A DNA stretch of 31,954 nucleotides from positions 1 through 31,954 of the IMG/VR virus record IMGVR_UViG_3300034107_000661; one strand, written 5' to 3'. This document shows, piece by piece, positions 15,451 through 20,887 of the stretch (its first letter is position 1; every line of letters begins with the position of its first letter). This DNA comes from a virus. The notes beneath the pieces are model-generated. The model saw only the letters and a program-made list of their open reading frames with translations, searched no databases and was not told the DNA's origin. Both the position numbers and the translations under genes were made by a program.

Positions 15451-15900
15451 TCACACACCACCTGCCCATAGGGCCATGCAAACCGCATCGGCCTCCCCAT
15501 CGGTCAACTTACCGATCGTTGGAAAACGTCCATTGCAATATACGATAGACCGCTTCTTTTTCAGCGTAGAATCAATTCCGTTCAGAATGGATTGCCATTT
15601 CTGAGGCGTCACATATTCAAAAGGCATTGTGATGCCCGCCAGAACACCTTCGATCACGCCTGCGCCAAAGCCAAAAGTGAACATGGACACGCCACCATTG
15701 CCGGGCATCGCGTGAACCTTTTCGATGATCACTCGGTTGGCGTAATCCCGCTCAATCAGGATCTCCCGGAGGCCGCGTGAATCCATCACCTTCTTGCCGC
15801 CAAACTTGACCACGGGCATTCGGTGCGTTTCGACGACCCGCCCGTTTTCAATGACCGCAATGCCACCGGATAAGCCGGGGTCGATGCCGATGATTGTCAT
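15451..15900 (-). CDS. RuvC-like Holliday-junction resolvase
   Basis: The protein is 149 aa, near the usual 150-180. The RNase H-like fold is seen from GIDPGLSGGIAVIENG with Asp7, then VIIEKVHAMPG with Glu60, and finally TDGEADAVCMALW with Asp134 and Asp138. These four acidic residues match the metal site of RuvC. The middle segment FTFGFGAGVIEGVLAG and the VTPQKWQ motif are also characteristic. It would resolve four-way junctions made during phage replication and recombination, before packaging. It is coupled to the 109-aa upstream gene (ATGA 15897-15900). Confidence 0.92.
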   Translation of the reverse strand: MTIIGIDPGLSGGIAVIENGRVVETHRMPVVKFGGKKVMDSRGLREILIERDYANRVIIEKVHAMPGNGGVSMFTFGFGAGVIEGVLAGITMPFEYVTPQKWQSILNGIDSTLKKKRSIVYCNGRFPTIGKLTDGEADAVCMALWAGGV

Positions 15901-16226
15901 TTGTTCGCCTTCTTCAGATCTTTTTTTCGCCGCTCAGAATCGACCATTGCCAGAACCACTGGCATGATATCCGACATGAAATACGGTCCCGAACGAGATT
16001 TGACGTGGGTCCAGACTGCCTGTGAAAGCCAGAACTGTTCTGCTGATTTGTCTGTCTCCGCTTCGCCGGGCTTATTTCCGCATCGGAACCGGTGTTCCAT
16101 CGCGGAAATAATACAGTGATAGACCTCGTGAGAGACGCGAGGTTTAAGCCAGGCGGATAATTCGCCATTTGCGAAGTCGATAAACTCTCGACCAGAAGCC
16201 AGCAAGTAATAATCGGGGCAACTCAT
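15897..16226 (-). CDS. Small helical protein, unknown (weak DUF3310-like similarity)
   Basis: The protein is 109 aa. ATG 16226 was taken since it forms an ATGA overlap with the preceding stop; an ATG at 16241 would not. The segment HEVYHCIISAMEHRFRCGNKPGEAETDKSAEQFWLSQA resembles the helix-G-K-helix layout of DUF3310 phage proteins (AxxYxxRxGxK then DxxKAxxW), but key positions differ, so the match is weak. The C-terminus is basic (ERRKKDLKKANK). It is in an operon with the RuvC-like gene. No enzymatic motif is seen; function unknown. Confidence 0.65.
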   Translation of the reverse strand: MSCPDYYLLASGREFIDFANGELSAWLKPRVSHEVYHCIISAMEHRFRCGNKPGEAETDKSAEQFWLSQAVWTHVKSRSGPYFMSDIMPVVLAMVDSERRKKDLKKANK

Positions 16227-16555
16227 GCTATCGGCCTCCAATGTGTAACGATCCAGTCCTGCGGCTCCAAGTCAGACTCGAAACAAACCATAGCTTGTTT
16301 GTCAGTGCTCCAATGCCAGTCGCCACCTCTAGACCAGCACCAGTCGCTATATTTTTCCGGTTCGGCTTCACGAGTGGCCAGGAATTCGAATCCTTCGGTA
16401 GTCCTGATCACGATCAGGTCGTAAGGCGGCGGCAGTTTATCGGGCGAGCCGTCCAGGGTGATCCAAACCGGTGTCATCAAATTGAAGATGGTCAACGCCG
16501 CAGCCTTGGCCTCGCCGTGTGGTAAGCTGGCGATAAAATCAAGCGGTGTCATCAT
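16223..16555 (-). CDS. DUF551-like protein
   Basis: The protein is 110 aa. It starts at ATG ATG 16555/16552 within a 17-nt overlap with the acidic gene; a longer frame from 16705 lies inside that gene. Residues about 30-109 have the DUF551 layout: WITLDGSPDKLPPPYDLIVI, a beta segment with W..., then WCWSRGGDWHW and the terminal VTHWRPIA. DUF551 proteins occur in many phages and prophages; their role is not known. It shares its start sequence ATG ACA CCG CTT GA with the neighbouring acidic gene. Confidence 0.75.
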   Translation of the reverse strand: MMTPLDFIASLPHGEAKAAALTIFNLMTPVWITLDGSPDKLPPPYDLIVIRTTEGFEFLATREAEPEKYSDWCWSRGGDWHWSTDKQAMVCFESDLEPQDWIVTHWRPIA

Positions 16556-16715
16556 CGTCTTCCTCGTCTTCATCATCTTCCTCTTCGTCCTCGTCGTCAT
16601 CGCAATCGCAACACAGCAAGCACGTCGCGCAATAATCGCAAAAATGTTGTGTTCGCCGTTCGCATTCATAGCACTCCGCAAACGGAGGTTTGACCGGCTC
16701 GTCAAGCGGTGTCAT
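16539..16715 (-). CDS. Cys-cluster protein with polyacidic tail
   Basis: The protein is 58 aa. ATG 16715 overlaps the stop of the 41-aa gene (ATGA). Residues 15-38 hold eight cysteines, seven of them in CxxC or adjacent-Cys patterns (CYEC, CDYC, CLLC, CDC), which suggests one or two zinc-binding knuckles. Residues 38-56 are almost only Asp and Glu (CDDDEDEEEDDEDEEDDDD). Such a tail can mimic DNA or bind basic proteins. It might inhibit a host DNA-binding or restriction protein; that is speculation. It follows and precedes coupled small genes. Confidence 0.7.
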   Translation of the reverse strand: MTPLDEPVKPPFAECYECERRTQHFCDYCATCLLCCDCDDDEDEEEDDEDEEDDDDTA

Positions 16716-16837
16716 CTTCCTCGCCTCCACTCTTTCCATGTGTCCATCGCCTCAGAGTAGCAGCACCTTGCCACCACCAGCAGCATCAGGGCTGTAAACG
16801 GGAACAGGAGCGTCTCGAACATTTCAGACGGTGTCAT
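16712..16837 (-). CDS. 41-aa single-span membrane peptide
   Basis: This very short gene reads MTPSEMFETLLFPFTALMLL onward to a basic end KEWRRGR. One hydrophobic helix at about residues 7-24 (FETLLFPFTALMLLVVAR), two adjacent Cys, then a charged tail. Support comes from exact ATGA overlaps at both ends: its start overlaps the stop of the 77-aa gene at 16834, and its stop overlaps the start of the acidic gene at 16715. The N-terminal MTPSE resembles the MTPLD start of the next two genes. Function unknown. Confidence 0.6.
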   Translation of the reverse strand: MTPSEMFETLLFPFTALMLLVVARCCYSEAMDTWKEWRRGR

Positions 16838-17067
16838 CGTGCCGAAGCCTCCTGTAACGGTGAAAAGTCTGCCAATTGCGGATCAAGATGGCACATCCAC
16901 TTGAGGTCGCGTGCGAATTGCAACAGATCGCCATCGTTTGGCCGATCCAGAACAAACCACGCCAGTTGCCCGCGGCGGGTGAACAGTATCTCGGTCCGTT
17001 GTGAGCGGGGGTCCAGATAGGCTGAAAAACGCTCGTAACCGATCTTTTTATCGAGTACCGTTTGCAA
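16834..17067 (-). CDS. Small soluble protein, unknown, TTG start
   Basis: The protein is 77 aa. The start is TTG 17067 with AGGGA about 5 nt upstream; no ATG or GTG occurs in frame upstream before the AP2 gene end. The sequence is a compact mix of strands and helices (ERFSAYLDPRSQRTEILFTRRGQLAWFVLDRPNDGDLLQFARDL) with no cysteine pairs. The end overlaps the 41-aa gene (ATGA). No family was recognised. It sits in the run of small early genes between the AP2 protein and the resolvase. Confidence 0.6.
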   Translation of the reverse strand: MQTVLDKKIGYERFSAYLDPRSQRTEILFTRRGQLAWFVLDRPNDGDLLQFARDLKWMCHLDPQLADFSPLQEASAR

Positions 17068-17135
17068 CGCTTCCCTCAGCGAAACAAGCGTCTCACCGCG
17101 AAAGTGCCGATCATTTTCCAGCGCAAAAAGGCTGA

Positions 17136-17540
17136 TCAGGGGATTGTCGATAGTAGTCTGTCCCTCACGTCTAGTTCGAGTGTGTCTACAGCGTCTGGGT
17201 CGTTCAGGACCGCGTCCTCACCGTATCTCGCAATCGCAGCTGCGTCATATGCCGCCGCCGCTTCTTTGGCCGTGTAGTAGCCGTACCGATGATTCCCGTT
17301 GCCGATATGGACGCCAAACGATCGGTGCGACCTGCAATAACTGATGCCAATCGTCCCGCCGCTCCTGATCTTGTGCTGCTGGTGATGTTCAACGATCGTC
17401 CCTAGCCGCCTGATCAGTTCGCCGCTGCTTGGCACCTCTTTATCAAGGTCGCGATCGCCTGGAAAGTTGCTGTCAGGGTTCTCGCTTTTGTACTGGCGGA
17501 CGATCGCGATACGTTGGTTTGTCAGGGCGGCGAGGGTCAT
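17136..17540 (-). CDS. AP2-domain DNA-binding protein
   Basis: The protein is 134 aa. Residues about 62-112 form an AP2/ERF-like domain: GISYCRSHRSFGVHIGNGNHRYGYYTAKEAAAAYDAAAIARYGEDAVLN, ending in the usual EAAxAYDxAA helix and GxxAxLN. In phages this domain is usually the DNA-binding part of an HNH homing endonuclease. Here the nuclease part seems absent; the N-terminal half is helical with several His but no HNH motif. It may be a free-standing regulator or a remnant of an intron-type endonuclease. It starts in an ATGA overlap with csrA. Confidence 0.88.
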   Translation of the reverse strand: MTLAALTNQRIAIVRQYKSENPDSNFPGDRDLDKEVPSSGELIRRLGTIVEHHQQHKIRSGGTIGISYCRSHRSFGVHIGNGNHRYGYYTAKEAAAAYDAAAIARYGEDAVLNDPDAVDTLELDVRDRLLSTIP

Positions 17541-17734
17541 GATGTTTTCCCTGTTTCAACTGCATTCATCATCTTTTTCGCCCACACAATCCGCCGATCA
17601 ATCACAACCGACTGCGGAGCGGTGAAACCCAGCTTGACCGCACCGTGATGTGATTCCGTCACCGTCAGAACGGTTTCGATTCCGTTCACCGAAATCACGA
17701 TCTCTTCGCCGATTTTGCACTTTAGAACTAGCAT
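17537..17734 (-). CDS. csrA: CsrA-family RNA-binding regulator
   Basis: The protein is 65 aa, the usual CsrA length. It starts MLVLKCKIGEEIVISVNGIE, matching the conserved MLIL.RK.GE.I.I pattern; then VTVTES-like strand, GAVKLGFTAPQSVVIDRRIVW, equivalent to VRIGI.AP..V.V.R.E. The RNA-contact residues near the N-terminus and the R near position 47 are conserved in kind, although position 6 (Arg in many) is Cys-Lys here. ATG 17734 has a very strong SD GGAGG 9 nt upstream, itself containing GGA, and a GC-rich hairpin in the leader. It likely controls translation of phage or host mRNAs. A CsrA homologue on a phage is uncommon. Confidence 0.92.
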   Translation of the reverse strand: MLVLKCKIGEEIVISVNGIETVLTVTESHHGAVKLGFTAPQSVVIDRRIVWAKKMMNAVETGKTS

Positions 17735-17763
17735 CTGCTGCAACCTCCATGTTGTGAGTGAGT

Positions 17764-17788
17764 GCCGGGGGTGTATGAATCCCCCGGC
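17764..17788 (-). promoter_or_regulatory. csrA leader hairpin
   Basis: GCCGGGGG and CCCCCGGC pair perfectly (8 bp) around a 9-nt loop ATTCATACA (minus strand). A GGA lies at the loop edge (GGGGGATTC). The hairpin is about 30 nt before the csrA start codon and upstream of the GGAGG SD, an arrangement known for CsrA self-regulation. Confidence 0.6.
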
Positions 17789-17910
17789 GCGAGTGTGATT
17801 GGTCAACTCCCCTTTAGCCCAAGTGATCTTGCCCGGCTGGAGCCGGAGAAACAGGATCGGAATCAACTAATCAGGAGTCAGTCAGCACTGGTTATCGGCC
17901 AGCCTGACAA

Positions 17911-17971
17911 GCCGCCGGTGGGAATCGAACCCACCCGGGGGAATACGTCCCCCTTGAGCCACTGACGGCGG
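17911..17971 (-). ncRNA. tRNA-like element lacking a D-arm
   Basis: On the minus strand CCGCCG pairs with CGGCGG (6-bp acceptor-like). Inside are a 5-bp GGGGG/CCCCC hairpin with loop ACGTATT and a true T-arm pattern, GTGGG TTCGATT CCCAC. Only 12 nt (TCAGTGGCTCAA) stand where a D-arm of about 17 nt should be, and position 33 would be C, so this is not a normal tRNA. It may be a tRNA remnant, a tRNA mimic or part of a larger RNA together with the structure at 17986-18071. The encoded CCA is absent. Confidence 0.5.
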
Positions 17972-17985
17972 ATACAGCCCCGCTT

Positions 17986-18071
17986 GGTAATCGCTCAGGT
18001 CCCAGCCCCGATCGCTCTTGCCCCTCTCATGAAGGGGCGGGTGGTAAGGATTCCACCGAGCCACAATTACC
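17986..18071 (-). ncRNA. Multibranched structured RNA candidate, 86 nt
   Basis: Read on the minus strand, GGTAATTG at 18071-18064 pairs with CGATTACC at 17993-17986 (8 bp, one wobble). Inside: GCTC/GAGC closes two hairpins, GGTGG/CCACC (loop 8) and GCCCCT/AGGGGC (loop TCATGAG), and a third hairpin TCGGG/CCTGA has loop GCTGGGA. Every stem was checked by base pairing. It sits between csrA and the next gene, with no protein-coding signal. Its GGA loop could bind CsrA; that is inference. Known RNA families were not recognised. Confidence 0.5.
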
Positions 18072-18120
18072 ACCGCCTAGAGATGAAATCGGAGCAGATA
18101 GCGGCTTACGGGTGCTGATC

Positions 18121-18471
18121 TTATGTCAGTTGCTCAGGGTGTGCAGTCCAGTGACGACCTGCCTGGGACTCCTCCACCAGATACTCGTTTCCGTCCTTGT
18201 CAGAACCGAGCGAGACGATGCGGTCGTAAGGCTGGTGATTCATGGCCCGCACGATTTCATCAGGATCAGCGTCAGGATCGGCAGCCAGGTTGCGAGCCAG
18301 TGCCAGTTCGACTTCCTTGCGAGCATAATCAAGGCCGAACTTGTACTTGCCAGCACGCTCAGGCCAGTCGCGAACCAGCTCGGCTTCCTTCAAGTTCAAT
18401 TTCAATTCGCGTGCTGCCAGAAACGTTTCGGCGGCTGTAAACAGTGGTGCTGTCATTGTTGCGGTGGTCAT
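18121..18471 (-). CDS. Small soluble protein, unknown
   Basis: The protein is 116 aa. A helical, charged N-terminal half (AAETFLAARELKLNLKEAELVRDWPERAGKYKFGLDYARKEVELAL) is followed by NLAADPDADPDEIVRAM, a DPDADPDE turn that looks like a calcium-binding loop but is too short for a canonical EF hand. The C-terminus is DRIVSLGSDKDGNEYLVEESQAGRHWTAHPEQL. It starts in an ATGA overlap with the 68-aa gene at 18468. The gene is in the operon led by the promoter at about 20.5 kb. No family was recognised. Confidence 0.6.
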   Translation of the reverse strand: MTTATMTAPLFTAAETFLAARELKLNLKEAELVRDWPERAGKYKFGLDYARKEVELALARNLAADPDADPDEIVRAMNHQPYDRIVSLGSDKDGNEYLVEESQAGRHWTAHPEQLT

Positions 18472-18674
18472 GATTGCACCTCTTCAATTTCAATGGACGG
18501 CTGAAACGGTATGCGGTCGGAGGTTTTGGATTCGATCCGCCTCCATAGCCGACGCACATCGCCCATTGCCTCTGAGAGCAATTCCTTATCAAATTCTGGC
18601 ACCAAGATTGCCAGTCGGTTTCGTTGCAAACATCGCTCAAGTTCGGTTTGTAGTAGCTCTAGATCAGTGTTCAA
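18468..18674 (-). CDS. Small helical protein, TTG start
   Basis: The protein is 68 aa. The start is TTG 18674 with AAAGG 8 nt upstream. The sequence is nearly all helix-forming and rich in Leu, Glu and Arg (LELLQTELERCLQRNRLAILVPEFDKELLSEAMGDVRRLWRRIESK), with two cysteine-free amphipathic stretches and a short acidic end. It could form a coiled coil. The stop is shared with the start of the next gene (ATGA). It follows the SSB terminator by only 35 nt. No known motif. Confidence 0.6.
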   Translation of the reverse strand: MNTDLELLQTELERCLQRNRLAILVPEFDKELLSEAMGDVRRLWRRIESKTSDRIPFQPSIEIEEVQS

Positions 18675-18708
18675 CTTACTTACCTTTCAAATGTGGTGTG
18701 GTGAAAAT

Positions 18709-18738
18709 CCCAGGCTGGCTGCGTATGACCAGCCTGGG
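18709..18738 (-). terminator. Hairpin terminator after the SSB gene
   Basis: CCCAGGCTGG and CCAGCCTGGG pair perfectly (10 bp, 10-nt loop), followed on the minus strand by ATTTTC. This lies just downstream of the SSB stop (18753) and before the TTG start of the next gene. The U-tract is short, so termination may be partial. Confidence 0.6.
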
Positions 18739-18752
18739 CGACCGTCCGTGGA

Positions 18753-19484
18753 TCAGAATGGGGGATCGTCGTCTCTTGTAACTCTGGCCGATGGGGTTTG
18801 GTGCGAACCGCTAACAGCACGCATCATCATTGAGTCCGCATCGGACTGCGTGTAGACTGGTGCTGTTTGGTGCTGCACATAGGCAGGCTGGATTACTTCG
18901 GATCGCAGATATTCAGGCACAGCGTACTCAATAGCGGGTGGCTCAAAGTCACTATTTCCAAACTTAGCTGCGTCAGCCACCTTGGTTAGCCCGTTCAGCC
19001 ACAGTTTGACGCCTTTGATCTTAAGATTGTTATTGCCATCGCCTTTTGTCTCGTAAGGGAACGCCTGCACATGGATTGCGCCGATCATACCACCATAGAT
19101 CTCAGTTTGGTTTTGGATCGGCTTGTTATTGCGGTCTAGGAGTCGTGGGGCCGGTTTGCCCGAGACGTTCACAGACGCGGATAGGACGACTTTTCCGAAG
19201 GCTGGATCACCTTCGATTTTGGTTTCGACATCCCTGTTTTTAATTGGCCAGTGCTCCTTGAAGCTGGCATGATTTCCGCTCCAGCGTGAGCCGAAAAACT
19301 CTTTCGCAGCCGCAACGCAATCGTCATAAATCACTTTGACCATTGGGTCCTGAGGGTCAAGAATAAGAGAGACTGAGTAGCGAGGCTTGCCTTTGCCATC
19401 ATTGGACTCGCGTGGAGTCCAGACATATGGGTAGCTGATACGTCCGACTGGGGAACGGTGTGGGCCGAATACGAGATCTGACAT
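18753..19484 (-). CDS. Single-stranded DNA-binding protein, DUF2815/Enc34-like
   Basis: The protein is 243 aa. Residues 1-50 have the DUF2815 opening: GPHRSPVGRISYPYVWTPRE, KPRYSVSLILDPQDPMVKVIYDDCVAAAKEFFG. The middle is a beta-rich OB-like fold with the GKVVLSASVNVSGKPAPRLLDRNNKPI segment. It ends in an acidic tail RDDDPPF, very like the DDDIPF tip of bacterial SSB that recruits partner proteins. The start ATG 19484 has AGAGG 6 nt upstream. It would protect ssDNA during replication next to the primase-helicase. A hairpin and short U-tract follow the gene. Confidence 0.85.
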   Translation of the reverse strand: MSDLVFGPHRSPVGRISYPYVWTPRESNDGKGKPRYSVSLILDPQDPMVKVIYDDCVAAAKEFFGSRWSGNHASFKEHWPIKNRDVETKIEGDPAFGKVVLSASVNVSGKPAPRLLDRNNKPIQNQTEIYGGMIGAIHVQAFPYETKGDGNNNLKIKGVKLWLNGLTKVADAAKFGNSDFEPPAIEYAVPEYLRSEVIQPAYVQHQTAPVYTQSDADSMMMRAVSGSHQTPSARVTRDDDPPF

Positions 19485-19551
19485 GGGATACCTCTTTGCT
19501 TGTCTACGTGGTAAATCTGTTGAAACGGTTGAAACGTACTTGAAAACACAC

Positions 19552-19581
19552 CACGGCCAAATCCGATTCCGATTGGCCGTG
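19552..19581 (-). terminator. Hairpin between the 102-aa gene and the SSB gene
   Basis: CACGGCCAA and TTGGCCGTG pair perfectly (9 bp) with a 12-nt loop. On the minus strand it is followed by GTGTGTTTTC. It may be a weak terminator or a processing hairpin lying between two genes of the leftward operon. Confidence 0.45.
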
Positions 19582-19591
19582 ACTTTCGGTG

Positions 19592-19900
19592 CTACACCAG
19601 TGACGGTGTCTGATTGGCGATCGCCTTTTTAGCCAGGGCGATAGCTTGAACGACAAGATGACTGCGGACGGGATGTAACCCTTCCTCTTCCAGCCAACTT
19701 AATTCCGATTCGACCCAGTCAAGTTTCTGACCAGCATCGGCGAGAGTGACAAACTTCAGGAGCCAGCGAGCGTTCTCGCCTTTTTCCTTGGCCTGCTCAA
19801 CTCGCTTGGCCATAACTTCTCTAACAAGTCTTTCGTATTCGTACGACCGGACAGCGATGTCGCGCAGTTCGGCTTTTAAGCAGTCAATTTCAATGCTCAC
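19592..19900 (-). CDS. Helical protein, possibly coiled-coil, GTG start
   Basis: The protein is 102 aa. GTG 19900 overlaps the stop of the next upstream gene (GTGA) and has a very strong SD AGGAGG 6 nt before it. Almost the whole chain is helical and charged: EIDCLKAELRDIAVRSYEYERLVREVMAKRVEQAKEKGENARWLLKFV, then LDWVESELSWLEEEG. A single coiled coil or helical bundle is likely. Nothing indicates an enzyme. It lies in the early operon near the SSB gene and may help replication or recombination. Confidence 0.65.
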   Translation of the reverse strand: MSIEIDCLKAELRDIAVRSYEYERLVREVMAKRVEQAKEKGENARWLLKFVTLADAGQKLDWVESELSWLEEEGLHPVRSHLVVQAIALAKKAIANQTPSLV

Positions 19901-20112
19901 TTGGCACCTCCTAGCAATTCTTCTGCGGAGTCCACTTCAGATCGGAGCACGCCAATATCACAAGCAGTCATTGCCTCGCCATCAGGCAGCGAGAGCGGGA
20001 TGTGTGCCGCCCAAATGAGCGTGGTGAGCTGGTTCTTGAGGCGGATGATTTCTTCCGCCTGGCGAATAACAAGGCGGCTCGTTCGGTCGTCAAGATAATT
20101 AAGAACGGTCAT
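19897..20112 (-). CDS. Small helical protein, unknown
   Basis: The protein is 71 aa. It starts with ATG 20112, overlapping the previous stop (ATGA). N-terminal helix RTSRLVIRQAEEIIRLKNQLTTLIWAAH is amphipathic; the C-terminal part carries an acidic region (CDIGVLRSEVDSAEELLGG). No family was recognised. As with its neighbours of similar size it may be a replication accessory or regulatory protein. It lies between two other helical genes and is coupled to both. Confidence 0.6.
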   Translation of the reverse strand: MTVLNYLDDRTSRLVIRQAEEIIRLKNQLTTLIWAAHIPLSLPDGEAMTACDIGVLRSEVDSAEELLGGAK

Positions 20113-20420
20113 CGTGTCACCTCCGTCAACCGACTTCGCAGCCGTGCGATGGTGACGGCGGCGTGCGACAGATTGGCGGTGTGGTCATCGTCCAATAAGG
20201 CCGATTCGATCGTGATGAGCAACCGCTGCTCAGACTGAAAAGCGGTGTCCAGGAGTCGAGCGGTTTGCTCTTCCTCACGCTGGCGGCTGGACTCGAAACG
20301 CTGCTGAAGTTCGTTGGCCATGCGTTGTCCCTCGATCCATTGGTCATCGTAATCACGCAGGCCAGCCGTCATGCGGGCGTGGTGGTCTGCGGATAGGTCT
20401 TGATCTAACGTGGTGTTCAT
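20109..20420 (-). CDS. Helical protein, first gene of the leftward operon
   Basis: The protein is 103 aa. It begins at ATG 20420 with GGAG 8 nt upstream, about 75 nt downstream of the predicted transcription start. Glu, Gln and Arg are abundant and the predicted structure is a helical bundle or coiled coil (GLRDYDDQWIEGQRMANELQQRFESSRQREEEQTARLL). No known domain. As the first gene it is expressed from the promoter at 20505-20533, next to a palindromic operator. An anti-repressor, replication or host-takeover role is possible; none is shown. Confidence 0.65.
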   Translation of the reverse strand: MNTTLDQDLSADHHARMTAGLRDYDDQWIEGQRMANELQQRFESSRQREEEQTARLLDTAFQSEQRLLITIESALLDDDHTANLSHAAVTIARLRSRLTEVTR

Positions 20421-20442
20421 TGTGTGTGCTCCGCGAAGAGTG

Positions 20443-20473
20443 TTACTTACTGGGCTGACTGTTTTACTTACTG
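20443..20473. repeat. Two 10-bp direct repeats TTACTTACTG in the early leader
   Basis: TTACTTACTG occurs at 20443-20452 and again at 20464-20473 (21-bp spacing), inside the 5' leader of the leftward operon. Neighbouring CTGACTGAC repeats add to the pattern. Role unknown; could be a protein-binding site. Confidence 0.5.
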
Positions 20474-20480
20474 ACTGACT

Positions 20481-20497
20481 TCAGGTGTCACACCTGA
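20481..20497. promoter_or_regulatory. Operator palindrome at the leftward promoter
   Basis: TCAGGTGTCACACCTGA is a 7-bp inverted repeat around TCA. It lies just after the predicted -10 element, about where transcription would begin, so a bound repressor would block the leftward operon. Confidence 0.65.
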
Positions 20498-20504
20498 TGA
20501 TTAC

Positions 20505-20533
20505 AATATATCAATCTATCTATCTTCAGTCAA
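20505..20533 (-). promoter_or_regulatory. Leftward early promoter
   Basis: On the minus strand TTGACT (20533-20528), a 17-nt spacer, and TATATT (20510-20505) form a near-consensus sigma-70-type promoter. It would transcribe the operon beginning at 20420. The palindrome at 20481-20497 overlaps the start region. Confidence 0.75.
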
Positions 20534-20590
20534 CATCTATTCCAAGATTTATTGAAATATTTTTTGATAGCTATGTGCGATGCCGATCGA

Positions 20591-20847
20591 GGTAGGGGTG
20601 CAAGGTAGGGGTGCAAGCTGTCCGTTTTTGTTGTAAGTCTTTATGTAGTATAGATCGGAAAAATCAGGGTAGGGGTAGGTAGGGGTGTGGTAAAAGTTCA
20701 CTCACGGATGTGTGTGCGTGTGTGCGCGTGCCTGTGCGTGCGTACGTGTAGATGACTATACACCCCTACCTTTTTATAAAACCCCTAGTAAATAAGTATA
20801 AAACCCCTACCTTTACCCCTACCTACACCCCTACCACGACCCCTACC
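20591..20847. repeat. Two opposed iteron arrays, candidate replication origin
   Basis: The 9-mer GGTAGGGGT occurs four times in direct orientation (20591, 20604, 20668, 20678), the first two with a trailing CAA unit of 13 bp. Its reverse complement ACCCCTACC occurs five times (20762, 20803, 20815, 20827, 20839), the last four at exact 12-bp spacing, plus a partial copy at 20781. Between the arrays lie a GT-rich and an A/T-rich segment (20771-20802). Iteron arrays with an AT-rich stretch next to a primase-helicase gene fit a phage origin. No protein gene lies between 20421 and 20979. Confidence 0.75.
20709..20750. other. Alternating purine-pyrimidine GT tract
   Basis: A nearly uninterrupted TG/CG alternation (for example GTGTGCGCGTG) of about 42 bp. 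Such DNA can adopt left-handed Z form or a bend, and it separates the two iteron arrays. No gene is present here. Confidence 0.55.
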
Positions 20848-20856
20848 TGAGGTGCG

Positions 20857-20873
20857 AAGTTAGCCGCTAACTT
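20857..20873. promoter_or_regulatory. Inverted repeat AAGTTAGC
   Basis: AAGTTAGC, one C, then GCTAACTT form a perfect 8-bp palindrome, enclosed by an outer GGTGCGA (20851-20857) / TCGCACC (20884-20890) pair. Likely a protein-binding site within the origin region. Confidence 0.5.
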
Positions 20874-20887
20874 TTTACAGATGTCGC

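Noticed and set aside
17882-18073. Minus-strand ORF of 63 codons over the tRNA-like region
   Set aside because: The peptide (RIPPGGFDSHRR type) is the usual false translation of a tRNA T-arm; the pairing structure better explains the DNA.
20591-20847. CRISPR array
   Set aside because: Repeat units are 9 bp, in both orientations, with spacing of 10-13 bp; no 28-37 bp repeats with unique spacers.
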